From Aquaticitalea lipolytica (GTDB lineage: Bacteria; Bacteroidota; Bacteroidia; Flavobacteriales; Flavobacteriaceae), in the NCBI RefSeq assembly GCF_014641635.1, contig NZ_BMIC01000007.1, forward strand, positions 1 to 64,000: a stretch of DNA of 64,000 nt. The letters run 5' to 3'. The notes below the pieces were generated by a model. That model searched no databases and was not told the origin of the DNA. It saw only the letters and a program-made list of their open reading frames with translations. Shown piece after piece: positions 6,622 to 15,005 of this stretch. Position 1 is the first letter of the stretch. Each line of letters starts with the position of its first letter. Position numbers and translations under genes: made by a program.

Positions 6622-7644
6622 ATGCATAAAATTCTCGTAACAGGTGGTTTAGGATTTATAGGTTCTCATACTGTTGTTGAACTTCAGAATAAGGGTTTTG
6701 AAGTTGTAATTATTGACGATTTATCAAATTCTACAATTAAGGTGTTAGAGGGAATTACAGCAATAACAGGTAAAGCACCAATATTTGAAAAACTAGATTT
6801 AAAGGAGAAAAACAAAGTAGAAGCTTTTTTTAAAAATCATCAAGATATCGCTGGTGTAATTCATTTTGCAGCAAGTAAAGCGGTAGGAGAAAGTGTTGAG
6901 AATCCGTTATTGTATTACGAAAATAATATTAACACATTGGTATATGTTTTGAAATCGCTTTCAAAATTAGAAACCAAAAATTTTATTTTTAGTTCTTCAT
7001 GTACTGTTTATGGGCAAGCAGATAAAATGCCTATTACAGAAAATGCACCAGTAAAATTAGCTGAATCCCCTTATGGAAACACTAAACAAATTGGTGAAGA
7101 AATTATAAAAGACACGTGTAAAATTACTCCAGAGTTAAGTGCTATATCTTTACGATACTTTAACCCGATAGGTGCTCATGCTAGTGCTAAAATAGGAGAA
7201 TTGCCAATTGGAGTACCTCAAAATTTAGTCCCTTTTATAACACAAACTGCTGCAGGTTTACGTAAAGAACTTTCAGTGTTTGGAAATGACTATCCAACTT
7301 CTGATGGTACTTGTATAAGAGATTACATTCATGTTGTAGATTTAGCAAAAGCACATGTTGTAGCTTTACAGCGTTTATTGCATAATAAGAATACCAATAA
7401 TTATGAAACTTTCAATATTGGAACAGGAAAAGGGAGTACTGTTTTAGAGGTTATTAAATCATTTGAAAAAGTTTCAGGTAAACAACTCAACTATAAGTTT
7501 GCGCCAAGACGCGAAGGTGATGTTATACAAGCTTATGCAGATACAACAAAAGCCAATAATGAATTAGGTTGGAAAGCAGATTCCTCACTTGACGATGCAA
7601 TGTTGTCAGCTTGGAATTGGGAAAAACAAATTAGAAACATCTAA
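6622..7644 (+). CDS. galE: UDP-glucose 4-epimerase
   Basis: 340 residues, an extended short-chain dehydrogenase. It has the NAD-binding GGLGFIGSH (8-16), a serine cluster SSSCTVYG around 124-131, and the catalytic YxxxK pair Y151/K155 in SPYGNTKQ. SLRYFNPIGAH is characteristic of GalE. It interconverts UDP-glucose and UDP-galactose (or the N-acetyl forms) in the cytoplasm, feeding polysaccharide synthesis. It starts with no spacer after the aminotransferase gene, so the two are co-transcribed. Confidence 0.92.
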   Translation: MHKILVTGGLGFIGSHTVVELQNKGFEVVIIDDLSNSTIKVLEGITAITGKAPIFEKLDLKEKNKVEAFFKNHQDIAGVIHFAASKAVGESVENPLLYYENNINTLVYVLKSLSKLETKNFIFSSSCTVYGQADKMPITENAPVKLAESPYGNTKQIGEEIIKDTCKITPELSAISLRYFNPIGAHASAKIGELPIGVPQNLVPFITQTAAGLRKELSVFGNDYPTSDGTCIRDYIHVVDLAKAHVVALQRLLHNKNTNNYETFNIGTGKGSTVLEVIKSFEKVSGKQLNYKFAPRREGDVIQAYADTTKANNELGWKADSSLDDAMLSAWNWEKQIRNI

Positions 7645-7654
7645 AATTAACATA

Positions 7655-8932
7655 ATGAAATTACTTCTTAATTTTTTAGTCCTTTTGATTACTACTATAA
7701 CAATTGGACAAAACACCTATTTGTATTGTGGTAAATTAATAGATACAAAAAACGGAAAAGTTTTAACTAATAAAACCATAATTGTTTCTGGTAAAAAAAT
7801 TATTGCTGTCGAGGATGGGTTTTCACAACCAAAATCTGCCGATGATATTGTTATCGATTTAAAAACTAAAACAGTAATGCCTGGGTTAATTGATATGCAT
7901 GTTCATTTAGAGAACGAGTATAACCCTAAAGTTTACCTAAATAGATTTACTGACAATGATGCAGATATAGCGTTTAAATCTGCTGTTTATGCAAAAGAAA
8001 CGCTAAATGCAGGATTTACAACAGTTAGAGATTTAGGTGGTACAGGAGTAAATATTTCTTTAAGAAATGCAATAAACAGTGGATTAGTTGATGGTCCAAG
8101 AATATTTACAGCAGGAAAAATTATAAGTTCAACAGGAGGTCATGGAGATCCAACAAACGGGATGCGTAAAGATTTAACTGGAGATCCAGGGCCAAGAGAA
8201 GGTGTTATTAATAGTGTTGACGATGCAAAAAAAGCAGTAAGACAGCGTTATAAAGATGGAGCTGATAATATAAAAATAACTGCCACTGGAGGTGTTTTGA
8301 GCGTTGCCAAAAATGGGCAAAACCCACAATTTACTTTAGAGGAGATTAAAGCAATTTGTGACACAGCTAAAGATTATGGAATGATTATAGCTGCTCATGC
8401 TCATGGCGATGAAGGTATGCAAAGAGCAATTGTTGGTGGAGTAACTACTATAGAGCATGGTACTTTAATGAGTGATGAAACTATGGAATTAATGAAAAAG
8501 TACGGAACATATTATGTGCCTACAATAGCAGCAGGAAAAGCTGTTGCAGATAATGCTAAGATATCAGGATTTTACCCAGAAATTATTGTACCTAAAGCTT
8601 TAGAAATAGGACCAAAAATTCAAAGCACGTTTGGAAGGGCTTATAAAAAGGGAGTGAAAATTGCTTTTGGGACAGATGCAGGTGTTTTTCCTCATGGACA
8701 AAATGGTAAAGAGTTTGGCTATATGGTTGAAGCAGGAATGCCAGCGATGGAAACGATACAAAGCGCAACAATTATACCCTCACAGTTATTAAGTATGGAT
8801 ACAGAAATTGGTATTATAGCACCAAACTTTATTGCAGATATAGTCGCGACGAATGATGATCCAATAGAAAACATTAATACTATGGAGAATGTTATTTTTG
8901 TAATGAAAGACGGAAAAGTTTATAAAAACTAA
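7655..8932 (+). CDS. Exported amidohydrolase (imidazolonepropionase/prolidase-like)
   Basis: 425 residues from the ATG at 7655, 10 bp after galE. The first about 19 residues are a signal peptide, so the enzyme acts in the periplasm or outside. Metal-dependent amidohydrolase motifs appear in order: PGLIDMHVHLE (first metal histidines), a lysine in NIKITATGG that would be carboxylated, AAHAHGDEGM, IEHGT and FGTDAGVFPHG (last Asp). The set resembles secreted Xaa-Pro dipeptidase-like or imidazolonepropionase-like hydrolases that split cyclic amides or dipeptides. Substrate not determinable. An upstream in-frame start inside galE would remove the signal peptide and was not chosen. Confidence 0.85.
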   Translation: MKLLLNFLVLLITTITIGQNTYLYCGKLIDTKNGKVLTNKTIIVSGKKIIAVEDGFSQPKSADDIVIDLKTKTVMPGLIDMHVHLENEYNPKVYLNRFTDNDADIAFKSAVYAKETLNAGFTTVRDLGGTGVNISLRNAINSGLVDGPRIFTAGKIISSTGGHGDPTNGMRKDLTGDPGPREGVINSVDDAKKAVRQRYKDGADNIKITATGGVLSVAKNGQNPQFTLEEIKAICDTAKDYGMIIAAHAHGDEGMQRAIVGGVTTIEHGTLMSDETMELMKKYGTYYVPTIAAGKAVADNAKISGFYPEIIVPKALEIGPKIQSTFGRAYKKGVKIAFGTDAGVFPHGQNGKEFGYMVEAGMPAMETIQSATIIPSQLLSMDTEIGIIAPNFIADIVATNDDPIENINTMENVIFVMKDGKVYKN

Positions 8933-8988
8933 TAAACGATTGAGTTTAAATTAATTTATTAACAAATTTTTAAGATTGGGTTTATGCA

Positions 8989-9017
8989 GTTTAAATTTTA
9001 ATTTGATAAATTTAAAC
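8989..9017. promoter_or_regulatory. Inverted repeat before the AraC-type gene
   Basis: GTTTAAATTT (8989-8998) and AAATTTAAAC (9008-9017) are exact reverse complements 9 nt apart, ending 17 bp before the start codon at 9035. Possible operator or 5' UTR hairpin; the AT-rich composition lowers confidence. Confidence 0.3.
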
Positions 9018-9034
9018 GAGGCTAATTCAACCAA

Positions 9035-10495
9035 ATGTATTTTAATTCAAAAAAGAGGGGTTTTGTATTATTAATAGTTTTATTGACTATTAGTTTTAAG
9101 TGCTTTTCTACAAATAGTCTTCATGTTTTTTTAGTTGCAAATGCAAAAGAAAACACTTCAAATTTATATCCTAAAGACTCAGTACAAGCTTATAAATCGC
9201 TAGCTATTACAAGTGCAAATTTATATAAACCAAAAATGGCTTCTTTGTATTTGGATAAATACATAATGCACACTGCAGATTTTTCAATTCTAGATATTGA
9301 TGTCTTTAATAAAATTGATAACACCAATGAGTTTAGTGAGCTAAAAGAAAAATATTTACCAAAAATAGACCCGTTAGATTTTATCTATTTTTATATAGCG
9401 TTAATAGGCTTTTACATTGCAATAGTGATAAACTTCACTAAGAATTCTGATAAAATTGGAAAACGATTAATTAGTATTTTTATAATAGTCCACGCATTTT
9501 TTATATTAGACTTTGTGTTTTACAGCACTAATTATCAGTTTAAGTATGCCAATACTTACTTGATGTCTGCCTCAGTTGCTTTGTTATATGGACCATTGTT
9601 ATTTTTCTATTTTAAAAGGTTAACAGAGCAGTATAAATTCAGATGGATTGATTTGTTTCATTTTTTGCCAACATTCATTTTGTTGCTTTTTTTATTACCT
9701 GTTTATAGCTTGCCTTTTGAAGAAAAAATAAAAGTACAATTAGGCACTAGTGAGGTTTATTCACCTAACGATTTTTTATTTATAATTTTTATACCTAAAC
9801 TTTTATCATTAATTATTTATGGATTTTTTATAAGTAAATTATACTTAAAAAAGCAAGAAGGACAGCATTTTAAAAATAATTCAGCAATTGTATTCTGGAA
9901 AAAAGGGATATATAAAATGCATATGTTTTATGTGTTTTCATATTTAGCCTATGGGATATCTATAAGTGGTGTTTTTTTTAGTCCTAATCCCTTCTTGTAT
10001 CAGTCGCAAATTATTGCTATGTCACTAATGGTATTGTATGTTGCTTATATGGCACAAGTTCAGCCTGCTGTTTTTAGTAAAGAAGTTTTACTGTCTGATG
10101 ATTCATTTTTTTCAAAATACCAAAAGTCTGGATTAACAAAATCTTTATCAGAAGAGTTAAAGCAAAATCTTATAAGTTTATTAGTTACTCAAAAAATATA
10201 TAAAGATAATTCTATAAATCTTGAAAAATTATCTAATGTTTTAGATACATCTCGCCATAATACTTCACAGATTATCAATGAGCAATTTAATATGAACTTT
10301 TTTGAATTAATAAATAAGTTTAGAGTTGATGAAGCAATTAGTTTATTGAAAGAAAACAAGTTGAACTCTCTTCAAATTATAGATATTGCTTATGAAGTAG
10401 GTTATAATAATAAAGTTACTTTTAATAAAGCATTTAAAAAAGAAACCTCTTTAACACCTTCACAGTTTCTTAAATCAATAGAAAATAATAGGTAA
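9035..10495 (+). CDS. Membrane-bound AraC-family transcriptional regulator
   Basis: 486 residues. An N-terminal hydrophobic stretch (about 8-24) and a short extracytoplasmic part are followed by roughly seven transmembrane helices (about 115-345). A C-terminal AraC HTH domain (about 385-483) ends in IAYEVGYNNKVTFNKAFKKETSLTP-type sequence, the canonical second HTH. The architecture suggests a sensor that binds a signal in or across the membrane and acts on DNA directly. It is not obviously co-transcribed with neighbours. The ligand and regulon are unknown. Confidence 0.85.
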   Translation: MYFNSKKRGFVLLIVLLTISFKCFSTNSLHVFLVANAKENTSNLYPKDSVQAYKSLAITSANLYKPKMASLYLDKYIMHTADFSILDIDVFNKIDNTNEFSELKEKYLPKIDPLDFIYFYIALIGFYIAIVINFTKNSDKIGKRLISIFIIVHAFFILDFVFYSTNYQFKYANTYLMSASVALLYGPLLFFYFKRLTEQYKFRWIDLFHFLPTFILLLFLLPVYSLPFEEKIKVQLGTSEVYSPNDFLFIIFIPKLLSLIIYGFFISKLYLKKQEGQHFKNNSAIVFWKKGIYKMHMFYVFSYLAYGISISGVFFSPNPFLYQSQIIAMSLMVLYVAYMAQVQPAVFSKEVLLSDDSFFSKYQKSGLTKSLSEELKQNLISLLVTQKIYKDNSINLEKLSNVLDTSRHNTSQIINEQFNMNFFELINKFRVDEAISLLKENKLNSLQIIDIAYEVGYNNKVTFNKAFKKETSLTPSQFLKSIENNR

Positions 10496-10705
10496 GCTAT
10501 TATAGGTATTAACCTTGTTTTGAAGTTTATTATGTTGCTTTACACTGCAATTGTAAAGGTAGAATAGATTTAAAACATTACCTTAACTAAACTAAAGGTC
10601 CATTAAGCTTTGTTTTCCTATGTGGTGAATTAACTTTGAATTAGCCTTTAAAAATAATTAACCAACTACCTTTTTCAATTGTATCTACAATCAATAAAAT
10701 TGTTG

Positions 10706-10777
10706 ATGAAAAAGAAAATTAAAATTAAGCAACGTCTCAAAGCAAACCCATATCAATTTGACCCTAACTTCTGTTAG
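10706..10777 (+). CDS. Possible 23-residue micro-ORF entering the structured element
   Basis: ATG at 10706, TAG at 10775-10777. The product begins MKKKIKIKQRLK and ends DPNFC, very basic at its N-terminus. It covers the 5' strand of the outer stem (10734-10743) and most of the first hairpin of the structured element, so its translation would block that fold. No homologue recognised; it could be chance. Confidence 0.2.
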   Translation: MKKKIKIKQRLKANPYQFDPNFC

Positions 10778-10875
10778 TTAGGAATGAGTCGAGTTTTATT
10801 AATGTGCATGTCTAACACGTTAATGGTTTTAGAAAAACTTCTAAAAGATAAAGTCTGGCTTTGAGACTTTTTTTT
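10734..10875 (+). ncRNA. Candidate structured RNA closed by a 10-bp stem and ending in a T tract
   Basis: GTCTCAAAGC (10734-10743) is the perfect complement of GCTTTGAGAC (10858-10867), followed by eight T. Between them three hairpins can form in sequence. They are CCTAAC/GTTAGG (10763-10768, 10777-10782), TTAATGTG/CACGTTAA (10799-10806, 10816-10823) and TTTTAGAA/TTCTAAAA (10827-10834, 10839-10846). A local terminator hairpin AAGTCT/AGACTT (10851-10856, 10864-10869) competes with the outer stem. This is the layout of a riboswitch-like leader or a small RNA with its own terminator. I recognise no known RNA family. Confidence 0.45.
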
Positions 10876-10964
10876 ATGAAATTGATTAACAATGATTTAA
10901 CTTTTATTCTTTGTAGTTGTATATTATCATTTGTTCCTTTGCAGCTAATGATAAATGAAATAGA

Positions 10965-11156
10965 ATGAAATTGATAAGTATTAAAAGAGAAACTAAGTTA
11001 GAAAAGCGTTTTGCTCCAGAAATGGGATTGCTAAAAACAAAGGTAACTTATATTAAAAAGGAATTTTTAAAAATTCCCGTAAAAACACTTCATAAATATA
11101 GAGAAACCTATTATGGAGAAGTGAAAGATTGTAGTGAATGTAATTTAACGCGATAA
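10965..11156 (+). CDS. Small conserved-type hypothetical protein (63 aa)
   Basis: 63 residues, very basic (many Lys/Arg), no signal peptide or membrane segment. It ends in a short acidic/Cys part (KDCSEC) with two cysteines four positions apart. Codon use and a terminator directly after it argue for a real gene. Function not recognised. It lies 90 bp downstream of the structured RNA candidate, which may control it. Confidence 0.6.
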   Translation: MKLISIKRETKLEKRFAPEMGLLKTKVTYIKKEFLKIPVKTLHKYRETYYGEVKDCSECNLTR

Positions 11157-11157
11157 T

Positions 11158-11189
11158 AAAAAAGCCTCAATTTAATTGAGGCTTTTTTA
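11158..11189. terminator. Bidirectional terminator between the 63-aa gene and lspA
   Basis: Perfect inverted repeat GCCTCAATT/AATTGAGGC (11164-11182, one central base) flanked by an A run on the left and a T run on the right. It serves both convergent genes. Confidence 0.9.
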
Positions 11190-11705
11190 TTATGAATTCG
11201 TTTCTTTTTTTCTGTGTATAAAACTCGCTATTACTAACATTATCATTCCTGAAGTTACAGACATATCAGCAACGTTAAAAATTCCTGTTCTAATTCCGCC
11301 ACCTAAATCTATATGAAAAAAATCGGTTACAGAACCATAAACAATTCTATCAAATACATTTGCTATTCCACCACCAATAATAAAACAAAAACCAATAAGG
11401 CTTAGTCTGTCTAGTGATTTATTCTTAAATATATAATACAGAACAAAACCTAAAACAACTACTGGTAGAATTAAAAGGAGTAACACTCTAAGAGTATCAT
11501 TTAAATCACTTCCCATACCTAAAAAAGCACCTTTGTTTTCTACATTAGTTAGAATAAAAGCGTCGCCAATTACATTTATATCTTCACCATAACTTGTTTC
11601 AGTTCTTGGCTCAATATTAGCTCTTACTACTATTTTTGATACTTGATCAATGGCAATATTAGCCACAATCAATAAAATGATGCTTAGGGATCTGGAAAAT
11701 TTCAT
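11190..11705 (-). CDS. lspA: Lipoprotein signal peptidase (signal peptidase II)
   Basis: 171 residues with four predicted membrane helices. The family motifs with the two catalytic aspartates are visible, NVFDRIVYGSVTDF and FNVADMSVTSG, as is the N-terminal DQVSKI motif. It cleaves signal peptides of diacylglyceryl-modified prolipoproteins in the inner membrane. fabD ends only 9 bp upstream of its start, so the two are probably co-transcribed. Confidence 0.95.
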   Translation of the reverse strand: MKFSRSLSIILLIVANIAIDQVSKIVVRANIEPRTETSYGEDINVIGDAFILTNVENKGAFLGMGSDLNDTLRVLLLLILPVVVLGFVLYYIFKNKSLDRLSLIGFCFIIGGGIANVFDRIVYGSVTDFFHIDLGGGIRTGIFNVADMSVTSGMIMLVIASFIHRKKETNS

Positions 11706-11714
11706 GTAGGTATT

Positions 11715-12608
11715 TTAAGAATTTGAGGTAAATATTGCAGCCGATGTTTGTGCTTCTCTGTCTATTTTTTTAACTAATCCTTGAAGAACATTTCCAGGGC
11801 CAACTTCGGTAAATAACGTTGCGCCATCTGTAATCATTTGTTGTACAGATTGCGTCCAACGCACAGGAGCTGTTAGTTGAGAAATAAGGTTTTTCTTAAT
11901 TTCAGATTCATTATTAACTGCATTAGCAGTAACGTTTTGATAAATAGGGCAATTCGGTTTGCTAAATAATGTGTTTTCGATAGCTGCAGCTAATTCTTCA
12001 CGTGCAGGTTCCATTAATGGAGAGTGAAAAGCGCCTCCAACAGGAAGAACTAAAGCTCGCTTAGCTCCAGCCTCTTTCATTGCTTCACAGGCTCTATCTA
12101 TAGCATCAATCTCACCAGAAATTACTAATTGCCCTGGACAGTTATAGTTTGCAGCAACTACAATACCTTCAGTATTTTTGCATACTTGTTCTACAATAGC
12201 ATCATCTAAACCTAAAACAGCAGCCATTGTACTTGGCTTAAGCTCACAAGCTTTTTGCATAGCCATAGCTCTTTGAGATACTAATCGTAAACCGTCTTCA
12301 AAAGTTAAAGTTCCATTAGCTACTAGAGCAGAAAATTCTCCTAAAGAATGGCCAGCTACCATATCTGGTTTGAAACTGTTTCCTAATGTTTTAGCTAAAA
12401 TTACAGAATGTAAGAAAATTGCAGGTTGAGTAACTTTAGTTTCTTTAAGGTCTTCAGCAGAACCTTCAAACATAATATCTGTAATGTTGAATCCAAGAAT
12501 TTTATTTGCTTTTTCAAATAACTCTTGTGCCAAATGTGAATTTTCATATAGGTCTAAACCCATACCAGTAAATTGTGCTCCTTGACCAGGAAATATATAT
12601 GCATTCAT
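11715..12608 (-). CDS. fabD: Malonyl-CoA:ACP transacylase
   Basis: 297 residues from the ATG at 12608; an upstream TTG would add three residues that the family lacks. It has the FabD motifs: FPGQGAQ at the N-terminus, GHSLGEFSAL with nucleophile S88, and GAFHSPLM with the catalytic histidine. It loads malonyl groups onto acyl carrier protein for fatty acid synthesis. It precedes lspA in the same direction. Confidence 0.95.
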   Translation of the reverse strand: MNAYIFPGQGAQFTGMGLDLYENSHLAQELFEKANKILGFNITDIMFEGSAEDLKETKVTQPAIFLHSVILAKTLGNSFKPDMVAGHSLGEFSALVANGTLTFEDGLRLVSQRAMAMQKACELKPSTMAAVLGLDDAIVEQVCKNTEGIVVAANYNCPGQLVISGEIDAIDRACEAMKEAGAKRALVLPVGGAFHSPLMEPAREELAAAIENTLFSKPNCPIYQNVTANAVNNESEIKKNLISQLTAPVRWTQSVQQMITDGATLFTEVGPGNVLQGLVKKIDREAQTSAAIFTSNS

Positions 12609-12653
12609 AATAATCAATTTTTAATGTTGCAAAAATAGGAATAATATTAAAAC

Positions 12654-14210
12654 TTATAAACCTTTAGCAGCTGCTTCTGCACAGCGTTCACCATCCATAG
12701 CAGCAGAAACTATTCCGCCAGCATAACCACCGCCTTCACCACAAGGAAAAAGCCCTTCAATTTGTGGATGCTCTAGATGTTCATTTCTAGGGATACTAAC
12801 AGGTGATGAGGTTCTCGATTCTACACCTATAATATTTGCTTCTTCAGTATAATAGCCTTTCATTTTATCGCCAAAGGCCTTAAACCCTGTTCGTAACCTA
12901 CCACCAATCAATTTAGGTAGTAAGGAATGTAATGGTGCCGATTTTAAACCTGGTTGATACGAAGTAGAATTTAAACTTGATGATAATTTACCTTCAACAA
13001 AATCTGTTAATCGTTGAGCAGGAGCAACCTGACTTCGTCCTCCAGATGTAAAAGCTAATCGTTCTAAATCTTTTTGATATTCTAACCCTTTTAAAACACC
13101 AAAGTGTTCATATTTATATAAATCTTTATCAACATTTATCTCTACAACAATTCCTGAATTTGCAAACAGATTATTCCGTTTTGAAGGCGACATACCATTA
13201 ACTACAACTTCTCCATTAGCAGTTGCTGCAGGTACAATAAATCCGCCAGGACACATACAAAAGGAATACACACCTCTGTCATTAACCTGTTCAACTAAAC
13301 TATATGCAGCTGCAGGAAGTAATTTATCACGTTGACCAGTACAATGATATTGAATTGAGTCTATTATATGTTGAGGATGCTCAACACGAACTCCCATTGC
13401 AAATGATTTAGCTTCTAAAGCAATATTTTTTTTATGTAATAGATAAAAGATATCTCTAGCCGAATGTCCTGTTGCCAAAATAACTCTGTTAACAGGCATT
13501 TCGTTACCATTTTGAAATATAATGGCTTGTAGCTTATTATTATTTATTATAAAATCAACTACTCTGGTTTCAAAATGAACTTCTCCTCCATATTTTAAAA
13601 TGGTTTCTCTAATGTTTTGAACCACTTTAGGTAATTTATTTGTTCCAATATGTGGATGAGCATCAATTAATATTTGATCTGTTGCACCATGGAACACCAA
13701 ATTTTCGAATATACGACGTACATCACCTCGTTTTAAACTCCGCGTGTATAATTTTCCGTCAGAATATGTGCCTGCACCACCTTCACCAAAACAGTAATTA
13801 GAATCTTCATTTACAAAATGCTCTTGATTAATGGCTTTAAGGTCGCGACGTCTGTCTTGTACATTTTTTCCACGCTCTAAAACAATTGGTTTAAAGCCTA
13901 ACTCAATGCAACGTAATGCAGCATACATTCCAGCAGGACCAAAACCAATAATATGAATTGGTTTAGCATTAGATACATCTTTATAATCAAATGTATAGTC
14001 TGATGTGTCAGGAAGAGGTTCTTTTATATAAACCGCAACTTTATAATTGAGAATAATTAGTTTTTTTCGAGCATCAATAGATTTACGAAGCACTTTAATA
14101 CCAGTAATATCTCTTTCAGGAATACTGAAAAATTCAGCAGATTTCTTTACTAAAATATCACTCTCTTTTTCTTCTTGTAGTGTAATGCGAAGCTGAATTT
14201 CTTTTACCAT
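12654..14210 (-). CDS. FAD-dependent dehydrogenase of the COG2509 family
   Basis: 518 residues. The N-terminal about 90 residues form a small domain. A Rossmann FAD loop, GFGPAGMYAALRC, follows around residue 93. A second flavoprotein signature GEGGGYAGGIVSAAMDG lies near the C-terminus. A FGEGGAGTYSDGKL motif and several conserved Cys/His are typical of this uncharacterised oxidoreductase family. Cytoplasmic, no signal peptide. It probably uses NAD(P)H or a quinone-like partner, but the substrate is unknown. It lies upstream of fabD in the same direction. Confidence 0.85.
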   Translation of the reverse strand: MVKEIQLRITLQEEKESDILVKKSAEFFSIPERDITGIKVLRKSIDARKKLIILNYKVAVYIKEPLPDTSDYTFDYKDVSNAKPIHIIGFGPAGMYAALRCIELGFKPIVLERGKNVQDRRRDLKAINQEHFVNEDSNYCFGEGGAGTYSDGKLYTRSLKRGDVRRIFENLVFHGATDQILIDAHPHIGTNKLPKVVQNIRETILKYGGEVHFETRVVDFIINNNKLQAIIFQNGNEMPVNRVILATGHSARDIFYLLHKKNIALEAKSFAMGVRVEHPQHIIDSIQYHCTGQRDKLLPAAAYSLVEQVNDRGVYSFCMCPGGFIVPAATANGEVVVNGMSPSKRNNLFANSGIVVEINVDKDLYKYEHFGVLKGLEYQKDLERLAFTSGGRSQVAPAQRLTDFVEGKLSSSLNSTSYQPGLKSAPLHSLLPKLIGGRLRTGFKAFGDKMKGYYTEEANIIGVESRTSSPVSIPRNEHLEHPQIEGLFPCGEGGGYAGGIVSAAMDGERCAEAAAKGL

Positions 14211-14249
14211 ATTGCAAAATTAGGCAAATTTAAAAGAGAAATACTAAAC

Positions 14250-14996
14250 TTATTTTTTTAAGAAATTAAACAATGGTTTTAAAAACCAGAATAGATTATT
14301 TACTAAATGGAATGATTGAAGGTAAATTAGATTATGTAATTTTTTCTGACTTTCATTTATTTTAAGAGGTGTTGAACGTTTTTCAGCCAACATTAAAACC
14401 ATTGCAAATCCGCCCCACATTTGACGTTTTAAACCTTCTGGACTAAAAATACCTGTTATAAAATCTAATTCTACGTAGTGTACGTTTTCATTTTTATTAT
14501 AATCATAAAGTTTCATTCCTTTCCTACAAGTAGGATTAAAACTATCGTGAAGAATGATATGCAAACTGGTTTTTGGTTTGTAATTTAGAATATTTTTAAT
14601 GTCTTGATAAACACCATTTGTGCTATGATCGCCATCAATAAGTACAAACTCTAAAGGGTCATTGTTTTCTTGTAATGTTTGAATGAGTTGAGGAGCAATT
14701 GTCTTAGAGTCGCCAATTAAAAACTCAACATTTTTAAATTTAGAACCTAGTCGTTCCTTAACTGAAGCATCTGTATCTATAGCATAAACTTTTTCAGCAT
14801 ATTTACTTATTACTTGAAGACTTCCACCATTAAAAGTACCAATCTCAATAGCGATTTTTGGTTTTATTTTTTGAAGTAATTGTATGAAACAGTAACGTTC
14901 ATTTCTAGTCATTGACCAATCTATTGCAAATTCATCTTCAGTAAATGAAGGCGAATTGGTATCTGCATTAATTAATGATTGCTTGTCAATAATCAT
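14250..14996 (-). CDS. Class I SAM-dependent methyltransferase, CmcI-like
   Basis: 248 residues. A Rossmann methyltransferase core is visible: IAIEIGTFNGGS (SAM-binding motif I) near residue 50, YAIDTD (motif II), and FVLIDGDHS, which in the CmcI/rhamnosyl O-methyltransferase group carries metal-binding acidic residues. HDS follows in the next strand. Probably an O-methyltransferase of a sugar or small molecule; the acceptor cannot be told. It ends 40 bp before the FAD dehydrogenase gene and starts 10 bp after the DHFR fusion, so all are in one minus-strand run. Confidence 0.75.
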   Translation of the reverse strand: MIIDKQSLINADTNSPSFTEDEFAIDWSMTRNERYCFIQLLQKIKPKIAIEIGTFNGGSLQVISKYAEKVYAIDTDASVKERLGSKFKNVEFLIGDSKTIAPQLIQTLQENNDPLEFVLIDGDHSTNGVYQDIKNILNYKPKTSLHIILHDSFNPTCRKGMKLYDYNKNENVHYVELDFITGIFSPEGLKRQMWGGFAMVLMLAEKRSTPLKINESQKKLHNLIYLQSFHLVNNLFWFLKPLFNFLKK

Positions 14997-15005
14997 AGTA
15001 TAAAA

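Larger units (their letters stand above)
10496..10964. other. 470-bp spacer rich in hairpins
   Basis: No large gene. The first half has several small inverted repeats: CTTTACA/TGTAAAG at 10538-10544 and 10552-10558, and AAGGTA/TACCTT at 10556-10561 and 10579-10584. The second half folds into the candidate structured RNA at 10734-10875. A 23-codon open frame (10706-10777) rich in Lys runs into that element. The rest (10876-10964) is the AT-rich leader of the small gene at 10965. Confidence 0.5.

Noticed and set aside
10501-10733. 6S or SRP RNA in the AraC downstream spacer
   Set aside because: Small hairpins are present, but the long bulged rod of 6S RNA and the conserved SRP loop are not.
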